Shown: positions 1 to 12,384, counted from the stretch's first letter. The stretch is 64,000 bases of DNA from Astragalus membranaceus (GCA_039519185.1 CM076846.1:128778182-128842181); one strand, 5' to 3'. The notes: generated by a model not told the origin, from the sequence alone. A program made the numbers and translations.

Positions 1-1744
1 CTTTGCATGTCACTACTGGAACTAGACCAAGCCATTTCAGAAGCCATATTACAGATTGAAATCGTTTGGGAGTAATAGAGCCAAGGTCAGGTCCTGTTAT
101 GGGTGTTTTAGAGTGGAGAGTTCGAGTTTGGGGACTATTGGGGTGCTAGGAGCTCATTTCGTGAAGTTACGGTTTTCGGTCCGAGAAGCTTCGTTGTTGT
201 GTGCGATTTTCATCGCAAGAGGTGAGTTCTATACTCGCTTAGGGATATGTTTTCGAAAATATGTTTGCATGTTTCATAAATCGAGTTGTCATGTTTTTGT
301 CTCATCAAATTGCATAAAAATCCGTATTTCGGAATTGTAAAATTTGGTGTTTTCGGATGAATGATTGAATGAGTGATTGATATGAATTGTTTGATGATGT
401 TTATGATGATTGTTGTTGCTGAACGATGTGTTGTTATGTTTGGGTATCGATCGGAATAAGTTTCGGAATCGATCGGAATGGGAATTTCACACGAAAACAG
501 GATTTTTGGAAATGCTGATAAGTTAGCACGACCCGTGCTGATTTTGGCACGACCCATGCTGATTTTTTGTCCCAGATTTTAGAAATGCTGATAAGTCAGC
601 ACGACCCGGGCTGATTTTGGCACGACCCGTGCTGATCTTTCTGTCCCAGATTTTAAAATGTGTCCAAAGCCTTCCTAATTGATTCCAAACCTATTCTAAT
701 CCTTTCCCCAACCCTATGTGTTGATGTTGAATGTGATTATGTTATGTCTTATTGATATGATGTGAAGGTTCTATGTGAATGACCAGGAAGTTGAGGTAAT
801 CTCATGTTATGTTTAAATGTGATTATGTTATGTCAAGTATGCATGACGGCCCAATGCGGGCATAGTATACATAGTATAGGTGGCGGACCAATGCGGGTAA
901 TATTGATTGTGATTGAAATAATGATGTTTGGACTGGATTGTGATGTTCCCTAAGTCATGTTAATGAACGTTAGTAACCACGAGTGAGGTCACGAAAGTTG
1001 TTTAATGAATTAATATCTAATTGAGGTTGAGGTTATGATAAATGAGGTTGAGGTAATGATAAATGAGGTTGAGGTTATGTTCATGACAAGTATACGTGAC
1101 GGCCTAATGCGGGTATAGTGTACATAGTATATGTGACGGCCCAATGCGGGATTAGTAAGCGTGACGGCCCAATGCGGGTAATATGATATAGGTGATGTAT
1201 TAAGTAAAGATAAGTTCTATGCACGTAGTTATATATATATATATATTGAACTGTGAATAAAAAGGTTTGATAAATGAACCGAGAGAGTTAGTAAGGGGTC
1301 TCGATAGGACTCACTTAGATAATGTTATCTCACCCTTCATGTTTTGTGGTTTTTCAGAGAAACAGGAAAGGTTAAAGGTGATGAGGCATGGCTACGGTGT
1401 AACCTAAAGGAGATGCTGAAGATTCAATCCTATACGCTTATGTTATTTTCTATTGTCAAACATTTGTATTTTCGATTGTATGACTTATACATTGTTAAAA
1501 GTTGTGAATCGCTTCTGCTACTTTCGTTCTTGATATTGAACACTAGGACATGAGAAGTTTGTAAGGCACGTAATTCAAGTATTTAAGTAAATTATGTTAA
1601 GTGATGCTAATCAAAGTGACCGTTTGATGATATTCATCGAAAATTTTTAGTTGTGTTCAATATTCAATAACAGGAAGTTACTCTGATGCATGTCGTGTTG
1701 TGCACTTTGGTATTTCTACAAGCTAGAAATATCGGGATGTTACA
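1..1744 (+). mobile_element. Partial LTR of a Ty3/gypsy element (left end outside window)
   Basis: The stretch ends in a GGGATGTTACA-type terminus that resembles the end of the intact gypsy LTRs further on (GGTGTTACA at 7829). It shares their internal layout: a GTGAGTT..ACTC..CTTAGG block near 220-245, an ACCGAGAG..GTTAG block near 1278, and TTTTCAGAGAAACAGG near 1350. This makes it a diverged member of the same lineage, either a solo LTR or the right LTR of an element lying to the left. No protein-coding gene is seen in it. The direction is inferred from the similarity to the complete LTRs. Confidence 0.7.
840..1182. repeat. Short direct repeats inside the LTR (GACGGCCCAATGCGGG motif)
   Basis: The motif GACGGCCCAATGCGGG or a one-base variant occurs at about 845, 882, 1099, 1135 and 1162, separated by GTATA-type spacers. 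A GAGGTTGAGGT(T/A)ATG repeat lies between copies at 1022-1080. A second pair of repeats, based on GCACGACCCGTGCTGATTTT, lies at 525-640. Confidence 0.75.
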
Positions 1745-1762
1745 GATTCAGCCTCCCGCCTT

Positions 1763-2020
1763 GGCGCTGGTGGTGTTGTCTGTGGTGCTGATTGCAACTG
1801 GATTACAGGTTTTACTCACTTCAAAGATGGAGGTGACGCCTTGCTTGCGGAGTTACGTGCCATCCTTATAGGTTTTAAGCTTTGTTATGACATGAGGTAG
1901 AAAGATATTGTCTGTGAGTGTGACTGTTTGGAAGCAGTTTCCCTAGTAAACTCTCGAAACGGGTTCCCACAATTCAAGTTCGTCTATATGGTGTCATCCG
2001 CCCCCTGGAGCTGAGTTCCT
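1763..2020 (+). pseudogene. LINE RNase H (RVT_3-type) remnant
   Basis: Reading from 1763 gives a stretch starting GAGGVVCG and continuing through GFTHF and ALLAELRAILIGFKLCYDM to a TAG at about 1897, then DIVCECDCLEAVSLVNS in the same frame. The glycine-rich strand, the AELRAI helix and the ECD..EAV strand are the usual landmarks of the RNase H domain at the end of plant LINE polyproteins. The first catalytic part is missing because the LTR ends directly before it, and the in-frame stop makes it a relic. It was probably one LINE cut by the LTR. Confidence 0.7.
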
Positions 2021-2084
2021 GCTCTCTTGGATAAGCTAGGCTCTTAGTTTCCTTTGTTGTTTTCTTTTTCCTTTCGCTTGTTAC

Positions 2085-2092
2085 TTTGTAAC
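2085..2092. repeat. 8-bp target site duplication of hAT (left); right copy 16989-16996
   Basis: TTTGTAAC occurs immediately outside both hAT ends with no mismatch, although the two copies are now about 14.9 kb apart. Confidence 0.92.
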
Positions 2093-3003
2093 TAGGGCTG
2101 AGCGTTGGGCGGGTTCGGGCCCAAATGGCCAAAAATGTGTAGAACCGAAAGCACTTTGTTTAGGCCCAAATCCGCCCAATTTTACAAACGGTTTGAGGCG
2201 GGTTCGGTTTGGGGCGGGTTCGGTTTGGTCGGTTGGGTTTGGGCGGGTTGGGCCTAATTGGGCCAATAAAATCCTTTTTATTTTTAAAGCATTTTTCAAT
2301 TTAGTTGTTATAAAAAAAATTTACATTTTTTTACTTTGGACAGGTTGGGCCTAATTGGGCCAATAAAATTCAACTTTTTTTACTTGTTTACAAAACCTGG
2401 AAATACCTAGATATCAAATTTAACTAAACTTGTAGCCATAATTCATCCATAGAGGCATAGACTATTAACAGTAACACATACACATACACAACCTGGAAAT
2501 TCAAAATAAATGGTACTGGTATACACAACCTGGAAATTCATCCATAATATAAAATCATGCATATAATTAAAACAGTCCTTAGAATAAACTTTTTCCATAC
2601 ACTAAGTAAGTCTCAAAACCTGGAAATTCATCCATCATAGACTATTAAAACAGCAAGTCCATTGTCCATACTTCCTAATTCCTATTTCCAAAACAGTCCT
2701 TAAATAATAAGTCTTAATAGAAGCAGTAATTAAAATAGTCCTTAAATAAAAGTTTTAATTGTTAACATAATTGAAACAGTAAGTCCATTGTCTCCACTTC
2801 AAATGCAAGTCTTCAAATGTTCAATCTCCTACACCCAAACCAACTCCACTTCAATCTCCAACACCAAAACCAACTCCTGTTAAGAATAACATAATTGAAT
2901 AATTAGTATTTAGTAGTGCGGTAACATAATTTTGTTCAGAATAACATAATTGAATAACATAATTGAATAATCAGTATTTAATAGTTCAGCAGCAACACTT
3001 ACA

Positions 3004-4340
3004 CTAACTTCTCAAATCACAACCATTATTTGGTTGTGATTGAGATGATGAACTAGCAGTAGAACTGTTTTGTGCTTGAGCAAATTCTTGTTACAATTCA
3101 AAAATAAATCAGAATCAGTTTAATAATTTAATTGTACAACTGAAATTTAACTTCTGAAATTTTAAAGAAACAACTGAAATTTTAACTTCTGAAATTTTAA
3201 AGAAACAACTGAAATTTTAAAGAAAGAAATACCTGATACTATATTTTCAGCTGACTCATAGTCATAGAGGTCTTCTAGGTTGAGGTCATTGAATTGAAAG
3301 AGAGAAGGCCTCAACCAATTTTGAGCACAAATTAGTGCTTCTGCCATTTCTGGACTTAGACAACTTCTAAAAGGGTCCAAAACCCTACCACTAGTGCTAA
3401 AAGCACTCTCGGAAGCAACAGTGGAAATAGGAGTAGCAAAAACATCTTTAGCCATGCTAGACAATATAGGAAATCTAGATGAATTATGCTTCCACCAAAT
3501 CAACACATCAAACTTGTCATCATCCAAATTAGGCTCAAATATTGTCTCACCTTTATGATTGGGTACTACACTAAAACTGATGATCCTCTTTTGATACTTC
3601 CATTCATTGTCAATGAAGTGGGCAGTGAGTGTGAGGTAATTAAGGTTTTGGATAGATGTCCACCAATCAGTTGTGAGAGCAACACGACTACAATCAGACC
3701 TAAATAAGCGGACTAACTTCTCCTTTTCCTCCACATATAGCTGAAAACAATCTCTAGCTACTGTGTGCCTTGAAGGAATTGTGAATTGGGGTTGCAGAGC
3801 ATTAGTATAATACTTAAAACCCTCACCTTCAACTACCTTAAAGGGTTGTTCATCCACAATGATGAAAACTGCCAACGCTTTTCTACAATACTCAACATTA
3901 AACCTTTGGCTAGTGGCTGCCAATTGATTACTACCTTCAGTACATTGGGTAAAAGTAAGCACGGTTTGGGTGGGGTCATGTGCTACCGAATAGGGATATT
4001 TCTTACAATAACGTTGTATGTGAACTTTCATGTTTGTGGTGCCATGAGTCGTAGTGTCACATAGATACTTCTGCCCACAATAGTTACACTTGGCAGTTGG
4101 ATCTGGTGCTTCACTTTCTGGTAATTTAGTGAAGTGGTCCCAAGCCATGGATGTCTTACGAGGGCCATTTGCATTTTTCTTCCTCTTTTTGGGAGGATCA
4201 GCAGGATCAGCAGTTTGGGTTGGTGGTGGGGCAGCAGTTTGGGTTGGTGGGGCAGCAGTTAAAGTTTGGGTTGGTATTTGTTCTTGAGTAGGAGCATGAG
4301 TAGGTGGGGCAGCATTTAGATTAGGAGGCTGGTCCATCAC
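3004..4340 (-). CDS. hAT transposase derivative: BED zinc finger plus C-terminal dimerisation domain, catalytic core lost
   Basis: Reading starts at 4340 (MMDQPPNLNAAP). A proline/threonine-rich leader is followed by a basic KKRKK patch and a BED-type zinc finger (residues about 60-110: CNYCGQKY, then TTNMKVHIQRYC). The next block (about 215-260) has TTDWWTSIQ, the usual start of the hAT catalytic region. After SFSVVPNHKGETI the reading jumps in frame to the C-terminal hATC dimerisation domain (about 290-345: TPISTVASESAFSTSGRVLD). Around 250 residues of core usually present between these points are absent. A GT donor at 3232 and an AG acceptor at 3087 would remove 146 bp and add a short serine-rich end stopping at 3004, for 396 residues. 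It cannot be an active transposase; a DNA-binding, dimerising remnant is possible. Splicing is predicted only. Confidence 0.75.
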
Positions 4341-5690
4341 TGAATGTTACACCAGAGACAAATTCATACATGCATTCAAACACAAATGAAATTAAGCAGA
4401 CTTATAATGAGTATTAGACCATATAAATTAAGCAGACAAATTGATACATGCATTCATACATACATTCAAATTCAAAAACAAATGAGTATTAGAACAAATA
4501 AATGAAATAATCAATTAAGCAGACTTATACCACTTGTTGTTGAAAGAATACCTTGATGTTGATGATGTTCAGTACTGCAAAATAGCTTGATGTTGATGAT
4601 GTTCAATACCTTGCTTGTATATCTCTGCAACATAACATCAAATATCAGATCAAAAAGCCAGGCAATTAAGGTTTTCAAAAATCAAATAAAAGCAGATTAA
4701 CCAGAACAGAGAAACAGATTAACAAATAGAAGCAGATTAACCAAAACGAAATTAACATAAAACGAAATTAACAAATATCAAATGATGAACAAAAACGAAA
4801 CATAAAACAGAACCAGAACAGAGAAACAGAGCCAGATTAACCAAATGAAATTAACAGATATCAAATATCAAATGAACAAAAACACAACCAGAACAGAGAA
4901 ACAAATTATAACGAATAGAAGCAGAACAAAACGAAATAACGAATAGAAGCAGAACAAAAGGAAATGGAAAGAACAGAAACGAAGGAAATGAGAAGTTGAG
5001 AACGAAATAACAAATACCTTGATGTTGATGATGAACAAAGAACGAGAAAGGCAACGATTAGCATCACTGTGAAACGATTAGCGTCACTGAGAAACGAAAT
5101 GAACAAAAACGAAACAGAACCAGAATCAGATCAAATGAACGAAACAGAAACAGAACCAGAACAAAAACGAAACAGAAATGAACAAAAACGAATACCTTGA
5201 TGTTGATGATGAACAGAGAACAAGAAAGGGCTGTTCCTGGCTTCCTGCGCTAGGGTTGTGTTTCAATCAGTGAGAAGAGAAGGAGAAAAAAGGGCTAGGG
5301 TTGTGTTTCAGTGAGAAGAGGAGGAGAAGACATGGCTAGGCGTTGCGTTTCAGTACTGAGAAGGAGAGAAAGGGAGCGATTAGAGATGAGAGAAAGGGAG
5401 CGATTAGCGAACAAAGAACTCAGGGTTTTGTGGGTTTTGCCATTTGTGATTGTGCGAACTCACTGTGAAACGAAAGAGACGAGAGAAAGATAAACTGAGA
5501 AGAGAAAGGGCTGCGGCGCTGCGGAATAAGGCTAGGGTTTTGTGTGTTGTGCGACGAAAACGGTGAGTGAGAGTGACTGTTTGTGGTTGTTCACTGTTGT
5601 TGTGCGCATTAACATTTTATACCTAGGGTTAAATGAGGCAGCTGCGGGCGGGTTCGGGTTGTGCGGGCGGGTTTGAAGTGCCACCGCACC
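4341..5690 (-). other. hAT 5' untranslated/subterminal region
   Basis: No gene is seen. The region is purine-rich on the + strand and made of short repeats based on AACAGAAACGAA, AACAAAAACGAA and CCTTGATGTTGATGATG. On the minus strand it would form the leader of the transposase gene, possibly with introns. It ends in GGGCGGGTTCGGG-type subterminal repeats, cut by the gypsy LTR after 5690. Confidence 0.6.
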
Positions 5691-7829
5691 TGTAACATCC
5701 TCAAAATAATTAATCGAATTATTTGGATGTTAACCCAATTGAATTAATTTGGTGCTTAATTGGTAAAATTATTGAGTGCTAAAATTAATTATTGGCTGTC
5801 ACAGGATTGTTGACCGAATAATACGGATCAAGGAAGTTTTGGAATCGAAATAAGGAATTAAGATCAATACGGTAATTGGACCACGCTACCACTTATTTAT
5901 TAATTAAATAAGTATAAGTGTGTGTGTGTTGAATGAAAAAGAATAAAAGAAAGAAAAGAGGAAAGAAAGCGCAGAAGAGAAGCAGAGGAAGAAAAGAAGA
6001 GAAAGAAAGGAGAAAGAAGAAGAGGAAAGAAGAAGAGAAAGGAAGAAGAAGAGGAAACCCCATCACCTCAAATTTCAGCACAATCACCATCTCCCTCTCC
6101 TCTACAAAACCCTATAACTTGGTAAGATTCTCTTCAATTTTCCCCCTCCTCATGACCTACGAATTTCTAGGGGTTTTTGGAATTAAATTGTTGAAATCTT
6201 GAGTTGTGAGATGAAATTGATGATGGAAACGTGATTAGGAACGAAGCCAAGAGCGGTGGAACGCGTTTGGGAATTCGAAACGAAGAAAGGAGCGGTTCGG
6301 TGTTGTTTGGATTCGATTCGGTGATTTCGACAAGTCGGTGATTTCGGCTCGGCAACGACTCTCGCTTCAAGGGTGAGTTTTACTCACGCTTAGGATATTT
6401 TTGTGTCTCATTAGTTTTTACGTTAATTGGTTTCGAGAGATTTTTGGAACGAAAACCGTTATTTGAAAATATGTCGCGTTTTAATACAATTCGTTTTGAT
6501 TAAGTTTTTGATTGGATTGATTGAGTTTGTGGTTTGAATTGGACTCATTTTACTGGTTGTCAAATCTGTTTTTGATCGGAATAAAGATCGGAATTGAGCG
6601 GAATAGCGGATTTCGCGAAAATCGCAAAATCTGCCTTAACAGACCCCCGTTCTGCCTGTTCGCGCCTCACCTGCGCTCCAGGCGCGACTTCAGCGCAATT
6701 GGACAGAACTTTCTGCCAGTTCGCGCGTAACTCGCGCTCCAGGCGCGACTTCAGCGCAGTTTGGCAGAATTTCAGCAACCAAACACTGTTTTTCATTTTG
6801 CGATAACTTTTGATCCGGGAACCCGATTGAGGTGTTCTAAGATGTGTTGGAAAGCTTATTCAGAGGCCTAACTGAATATTCTATTTTTAAGGCAAAATGA
6901 TCTGTTTTTGATATTGAAAATTGTGTCCAAAAATGGTCAAATAGAGTGCGAGTGTGAACTTGGATTTTTATAAAACGTGGAATTAAAGTGTTTCATTGAT
7001 TGTCTGATTTGATGGACCATGGGTTCATAGTGCTGTAGATATATATATATATTATATCGAGTTTGGGTGACGACCCATGTTGACATACTAGGCGGGGTAG
7101 TCATGAACCCTTACCCTAGGCTCTGAGGCCAATAGCGGAACTGTTATTGGATAGGGGTTCGCCGGGAGACGCAAGTGGATTTCAGCCGGTGTTATGTTAA
7201 AAGTATTGTACTATGTTCGCCGGGAGACGCAAGTGGATTGCAGCCGGTGTTACGTAGAAGGGCCTAGGATGCTAGTTCATCGGGAGACGCAAGTGGATTG
7301 CAGCCGGTGTCTTACTAGGTCGAAGCCTTATTGTATGGTCCACCGAGATTAGCAAGTGGATTGCGGTCGGTGTCGTGTCAAACCTTAAAAATGTTTTAAA
7401 CGGACCGAGAGTGTTAGTAGGGGTTCCGGTAGAACTCACTGAGATTGTATCTCACTGTTTAATTATTGTTGTTTTACAGATAAACAGGGACAGAAGAAAC
7501 CTCAGAGGCACGAGTAGGTGGCCCCGGGAGAAGAATGATGACTTAGTTTATGTTTAAGTTTAATTTCCTTCTGTTGTTCAAGGATTACAACACTATGGCT
7601 CTGGTGTTTTGTTTATCCTTTTCCGCTTTCTTGTATGACTCTGATTACCAGTTGCTGACAGTTATGGTCTATGTACCGTATGATCTTATTTGTGTATAAG
7701 ATGGTCATGTTGTATTTCAGCAAAATTTTATGTTGGTATTCAGTGTCTAAACAGGAAATTATTATCTCTGATGTTTATATTTTGACACGCTTTGGTATTT
7801 TTACAAGTTAAATATACCTGGGTGTTACA
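5691..7829 (+). repeat. Left LTR of the Tekay-like element
   Basis: 2139 bp, TG...CA with inverted TGTAACA/TGTTACA ends. It includes a GT microsatellite (about 5918), a GA-rich tract (5933-6060), and an AT microsatellite (about 7039). The long purine-rich frames inside are LTR sequence rather than genes. Confidence 0.92.
7148..7372 (+). repeat. Four-copy repeat in the LTR (CGGGAGACGCAAGTGGATT motif)
   Basis: CGGGAGACGCAAGTGGATT followed by GCAGCCGGTGT (one copy TCAGCC) occurs at about 7151, 7218 and 7279, with a weaker fourth copy at about 7343 (CACCGAGATTAGCAAGTGG). Spacing is about 60-67 bp. The right LTR carries the same array at about 13867-14080. Confidence 0.85.
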
Positions 7830-7831
7830 GT

Positions 7832-7843
7832 TGGTATCAGAGC
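7832..7843 (+). promoter_or_regulatory. Primer binding site (initiator Met-tRNA type)
   Basis: TGGTATCAGAGC lies two bases after the end of the left LTR. It is the common plant retrotransposon primer site complementary to the 3' end of the initiator methionine tRNA. The same site recurs after the right LTR at about 14537. Confidence 0.85.
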
Positions 7844-7963
7844 GGTTCGACCTAGTCGGACTTAGCTGTTAGGGTCTTTACTTTCTCCAGTCGTGATTTT
7901 CTTAGTATGCTATTAGACATTGAGCTTGATCAACTTAATACTTTGTGCATATTTCGCAGAATC

Positions 7964-10900
7964 ATGGCCAGAAGAGGTAGAGGCGTTCCTCCTCCTGTTG
8001 ATCCAAACTTTGAATGGATGCAGAATATCATCGAGAATCAGCAAAAGATGATGCAGGATATGTTGCAAATGCAGCATGACCAAATGGCTCTGCAGCAGCC
8101 CAATGTTCAACCCCATCAGGAAGATCCTAACCGGGCATATTTTCAATTTCAAAAGATGAAGCCCCCGACTTTCAAGGGAGGATCAGATCCAATGACCGCC
8201 TACTATTGGATTGATTCGATGGAGAAAATTTTTCAAACCTTGCAATGCGGGGAAGAAGAGAAAGTAATATTTGCGGCAAATGTGCTCGATGAAGATGCCC
8301 ACACCTGGTGATGTAATGCAAGGCATATGATGGAACTCCAAGAAACTCCCCTAACTTGGGACAACTTCAAGGAATTATTTCTGAAGCAATATTTCCCTTC
8401 GGTGAAGAAGCTGAGTAAACAAGCAGAGTTTGTAAATCTTAAGCAAGGTGATATGTCGGTTGGGGAGTATGCTGCTAAATTTGAAAGACTGTCTCAGTTC
8501 TATGAGTTGGGGAGGTATGCCCCAAATGATATGTGGAAGATGCAAATGTTCAAGGAAGGTCTCCGAGCTGATGTGAGCCAAGGACTCAGTTCTTACACCT
8601 TGGTTAATTATCCTGCCTTAGTGCAACAAGCATATGTTGCTGAGGAGGATCTGAGGAAAATGTATGCTGAAAAGAAGGACTATTGGAAGGGTAAGAAAAA
8701 GGTTGCTGAATCTTCTACTCCATCCAGGCAATTCAAGGGAAGTAATTATAAAGGGAAGCAGGTGCAATCCCATGATCCAACCAAGCCCCACAAGTGTGGG
8801 AATTGTGGAAAGTATCATTTCGGTGATTGTTGGCAGAAATCTAATAGGTGCTACCATTGTAATGAAGAGGGCCACTATGCTGATAAGTGTCCATCAAGGA
8901 GGAACTTTCAAGGAGCACCAAATGCTCCTAAGCAAGGGCGAATCAATACATTGGATGCTCGAACTATCACACCTACTGATAATCTCCTGAGGGGTACGGG
9001 ATCTCTTTTTAATAACTCAGTCAATATTTTATATGATTCCGGTGCAACTCATTGTTTTATATCACAAGCATGTGTCGATCGGTTGGGTTTAGCATTGTCT
9101 GAGCTATCCGAACCGATAACTATTTTAACCGCTGCCAAGGGTCGTGTCCAGACCCAATCATTGTGTGAAAATTGCCTACTTGTCATAGGGGACAGACAAT
9201 TTGTTGTGAAATTTATCTGCTTGCCTATGAGAAGTATGGACATTGTTTTGGGTATGAATTGGATGGCTGAAAATCATGTAACTATCAACTGTGCTGATCG
9301 AACCATTAGCTTCGCCTCCGAATCCGTAGGCTTGACACAGGCAGATTCTGAAGTGACGATCTCTTACACCGAGGCAAGCCAGTCATTATTCCAAGGTGCG
9401 GAAGCTATTCTTATTATGTTGTCTGCGTCTACTGAAACGGGTTTAGACTTGTCATCTGTACAAGTGGTAAATGAATTTCTAGATGTCTTTCCAGAGGAAG
9501 TTTCATCCTTACCTCCTGACAGAGAGGTAGAATTCTCAATAGAACTGATTCCTGGTACAGGATCGATATCTATTGCCCCTTATAGGATGTCTCCTTTAGA
9601 ATTGAAGGAATTGAAGTCTCAACTTGAAGAGTTAATATCGAAGAGATTTATCCGACCGAGTGCTTCTCCATGGGGTGCTCCGGTATTGCTAGTTAAGAAG
9701 AAGGACGGAAGCATGAGGTTGTGTATTGATTACCGTCAACTCAACAAGGTGACGATTAAGAACAAATATCCATTACCGAGGATAGACGACTTGCTTGACC
9801 AACTTCGAGGTGCAGTGGTATTTTCAAAAATTGATCTGAGATCGGGCTATCATCAAATAAAGGTACGAGCCTTAGATATTCCGAAGACAGCTTTCCGTAC
9901 GAGGTATGGACATTACGAGTTCGTAGTAATGCCCTTCGGTTTGACTAATGCTCCAGCAGTATTCATGGATTACATGAACCGAGTATTCCATACTTATCTC
10001 GATCAGTTTGTAGTAGTTTTTATTGATGATATCTTGGTGTACTCTAAGACCATTGAGGACCATGTTCAACATCTCCGCATTGTTCTGAACGTACTCCGAG
10101 AAAAGAAATTGTATGCCAAGCCATCGAAGTGTGACTTCTGGATGCCAGAAGTAAAGTTTTTGGGACACGTGATTTCCCAATCGGGAGTTGCCGTGGATCC
10201 CAGTAAGGTGGAAGCTGTATTGAACTGGGAAAGACCAACATCTGTTACAGAAATAAGAAGTTTCTTGGGTCTAGCTGGTTACTATAGGAGGTTTATTCAA
10301 GGTTTCTCACAACTGGTTCTTCCACTTACCCGGTTGACTCGTAAGGCCCAACCGTTTATATGGGATGCCGATTGTGAGGAATGTTTTCAAGAATTGAAGG
10401 TTAGGTTGACTTCTGCTCCAATCCTAATTCTTCCAGATCCGTCTCTGGAATTTCAAATTTTCAGCGATGCTTCTGGGAAGGGTTTGGGATGTGTTCTCAT
10501 GCAAAACCAACAAGTTGTAGCTTATGCCTCCAGACAGTTGAAGACTCATGAAGAGAATTATCCGACTCATGATTTAGAGTTGGCAGCTATTGTGTACGCA
10601 CTGAAGATTTGGAGACATTACCTATATGGGTCTCGTTTCGAAGTCTTCAGTGATCATAAAAGCTTGAAGTATTTGTTTGATCAGAAGGAATTGAATAACA
10701 GGCAGAGAAGGTGGGTGGAATTTCTGAAGGATTATGACTTCGAATTGAAGTATCATCCGGGAAAGGCTAATGTCGTAGCCGATGCACTAAGTAGGAAATC
10801 CATTCACGTAGCAAAGTTTATGATGCATGAAATGGAATTGTTGGAGTCCTTTAGGGACTTGAATTTGAGTGCAAGATCAAGGAAGAACCGGTTAGTGCTG

Positions 10901-12334
10901 AGCCACATGAGGATCTCTAGCTCATTAAGGGATTCTATTCGCTTAGCGCAGGAAAATGATGTGAAGCTGCAATCGCAGAAATTGTTGCCAGATTTTACTG
11001 AAGATAGGGATGGAGTGATTTGTTTCAACGGTAGAATCTGTGTGCCCGATAATGAAGATATTAAAAATCAGGTGCTAGAAGAAGCACACCGAAGTTTATT
11101 TTCTGTACATCCTGGATCCACCAAGATGTATAGAGATTTAAAACAGATGTATTGGTGGCAAGGAATGAAGTTAGAGATTGCTGAATTTGTATCAAAGTGC
11201 TTAACTTGCCAAAGAGTTAAGATAGAACATCAGAAACCTGCTGGTCTGCTACGGCCACTAGATGTGCCAGTGTGGAAATGGGAAGACATTTCCATGGATT
11301 TTGTAATGGCGTTGCCAAAGTCTCAAGCCGGTAACGACTCCATTTGGGTAGTTGTAGATCGGTTAACTAAATCAGCTCATTTTATTCCAGTTCGTTCTAG
11401 CAGTAAAGTATCCAAGTTAGCTGAGGTGTACTTGAAGAACATAGTAAGGTTACATGGGGTTCCTACCAGTATAGTGTCGGATCGAGATCCGAAGTTCACT
11501 TCTCGATTTTGGAAAGCTCTGAATGAAGCATTGGGGACCAAAGTACTTCTTAGTACCGCTTATCACCCGCAGACAGATGGGCAGACCGAGAGAACTATCC
11601 AGACATTAGAGGATATGCTTAGGGCTTCGGTACTTGATAACGGGAAGAAATGGGAGGATCATCTTCCACTGGTTGAATTCTCATATAACAACAGTTATCA
11701 TTCCAGTATCGGAATGGCGCCTTTTGAGGCCTTGTATGGAAGGAAATGTAGAACTCCATTGTGTTGGTGGGAAGTCGGTGAGAACCGATTGTTAGGACCC
11801 GAGGTGATTCAAGACACTACTGAAAAGATCCGCCAGATCAGGGAAAGAATGAAAGCTGCTCAAAGTAGGCAAAAGAGTTATGCCGACAAAAGGAGAAGGC
11901 CGTTAGAGTTTGAGTCAGGTGATCATGTGTTTTTGAGACTATCACCAACAATTGGCACAGGTAGAGCATTACGGGTGAAGAAGCTCAGTCCTCGGTATAT
12001 TGGACCCTTCCAAATTATCGAGCGAATTGGGCCTCTTGCATACCGCATCGCCTTGCCTCCTCCATTGTCAAAATTGCATGATGTATTTCATGTGTCTCAA
12101 TTGCGAAAGTACATTCCCGATCCAAGTCAACCGTTAGATTTTGAAACGATTGACCTCCGACCGGACTTGTCTTTCCAACCTCATCCAAATTATATCATGG
12201 AACGTGGCGAGAGGACGCTACGGACGAAGTCAATTCCCATTGTCAAGGTGGTTTGGGATGGTTTTTCCGTCGAGGAAGCTACTTGGGAGTTGGAGGACGA
12301 TATGCGGACCCAGTATCCGTATTTGTTTTCTTGA
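7964..12334 (+). pseudogene. Tekay-like gag-pol polyprotein broken by a single in-frame TGA
   Basis: The frame starts at 7964 (MARRGRGVPPP) and runs to TGA at 12332, 1456 codons, interrupted only by a TGA at 8309-8311 (codon 116) in gag. Gag has a zinc knuckle near 8849 (CYHCNEEGHYADKC) preceded by a second cysteine cluster (CGNCGKYHFGDC). Then come the protease (DSGATH, about 9035), reverse transcriptase (FIDDIL, about 10020), RNase H (FSDASGKGLG, about 10459), the integrase zinc domain (HPGSTKMY...CLTCQ, about 11108-11210) and integrase core (DFVMAL, SDRDPKF, TDGQTERT). The tail ends VEEATWELEDDM, a chromodomain-like end typical of Tekay/Del chromoviruses. All catalytic motifs are intact. 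With the stop in gag this copy cannot make its full polyprotein; read-through is not excluded. Confidence 0.92.
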
Positions 12335-12375
12335 GGTACGTTGTGTCTAATTTTGAGGACAAAATTCTTTCAAGT

Positions 12376-12384
12376 TGGGGAGAA
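12376..12384 (+). promoter_or_regulatory. Polypurine tract
   Basis: TGGGGAGAA directly precedes the right LTR (TGTAACATCC at 12385), the expected place for the plus-strand primer of reverse transcription. Confidence 0.8.

Noticed and set aside
1344..1553. 70-codon frame near 1344
   Set aside because: It lies within the LTR, has no domain, and corresponds to non-coding text in the intact LTRs.
5311..5493. Arginine-rich 60-codon frame in hAT, duplicated at 16475
   Set aside because: Short, low-complexity, in the transposon leader and on the strand opposite to the transposase; no recognisable domain.
5933..6202. Lysine/arginine/glutamate-rich frame in the gypsy LTR (also at 12631)
   Set aside because: It comes from a GA-rich tract and occurs in both LTRs; composition alone explains it.
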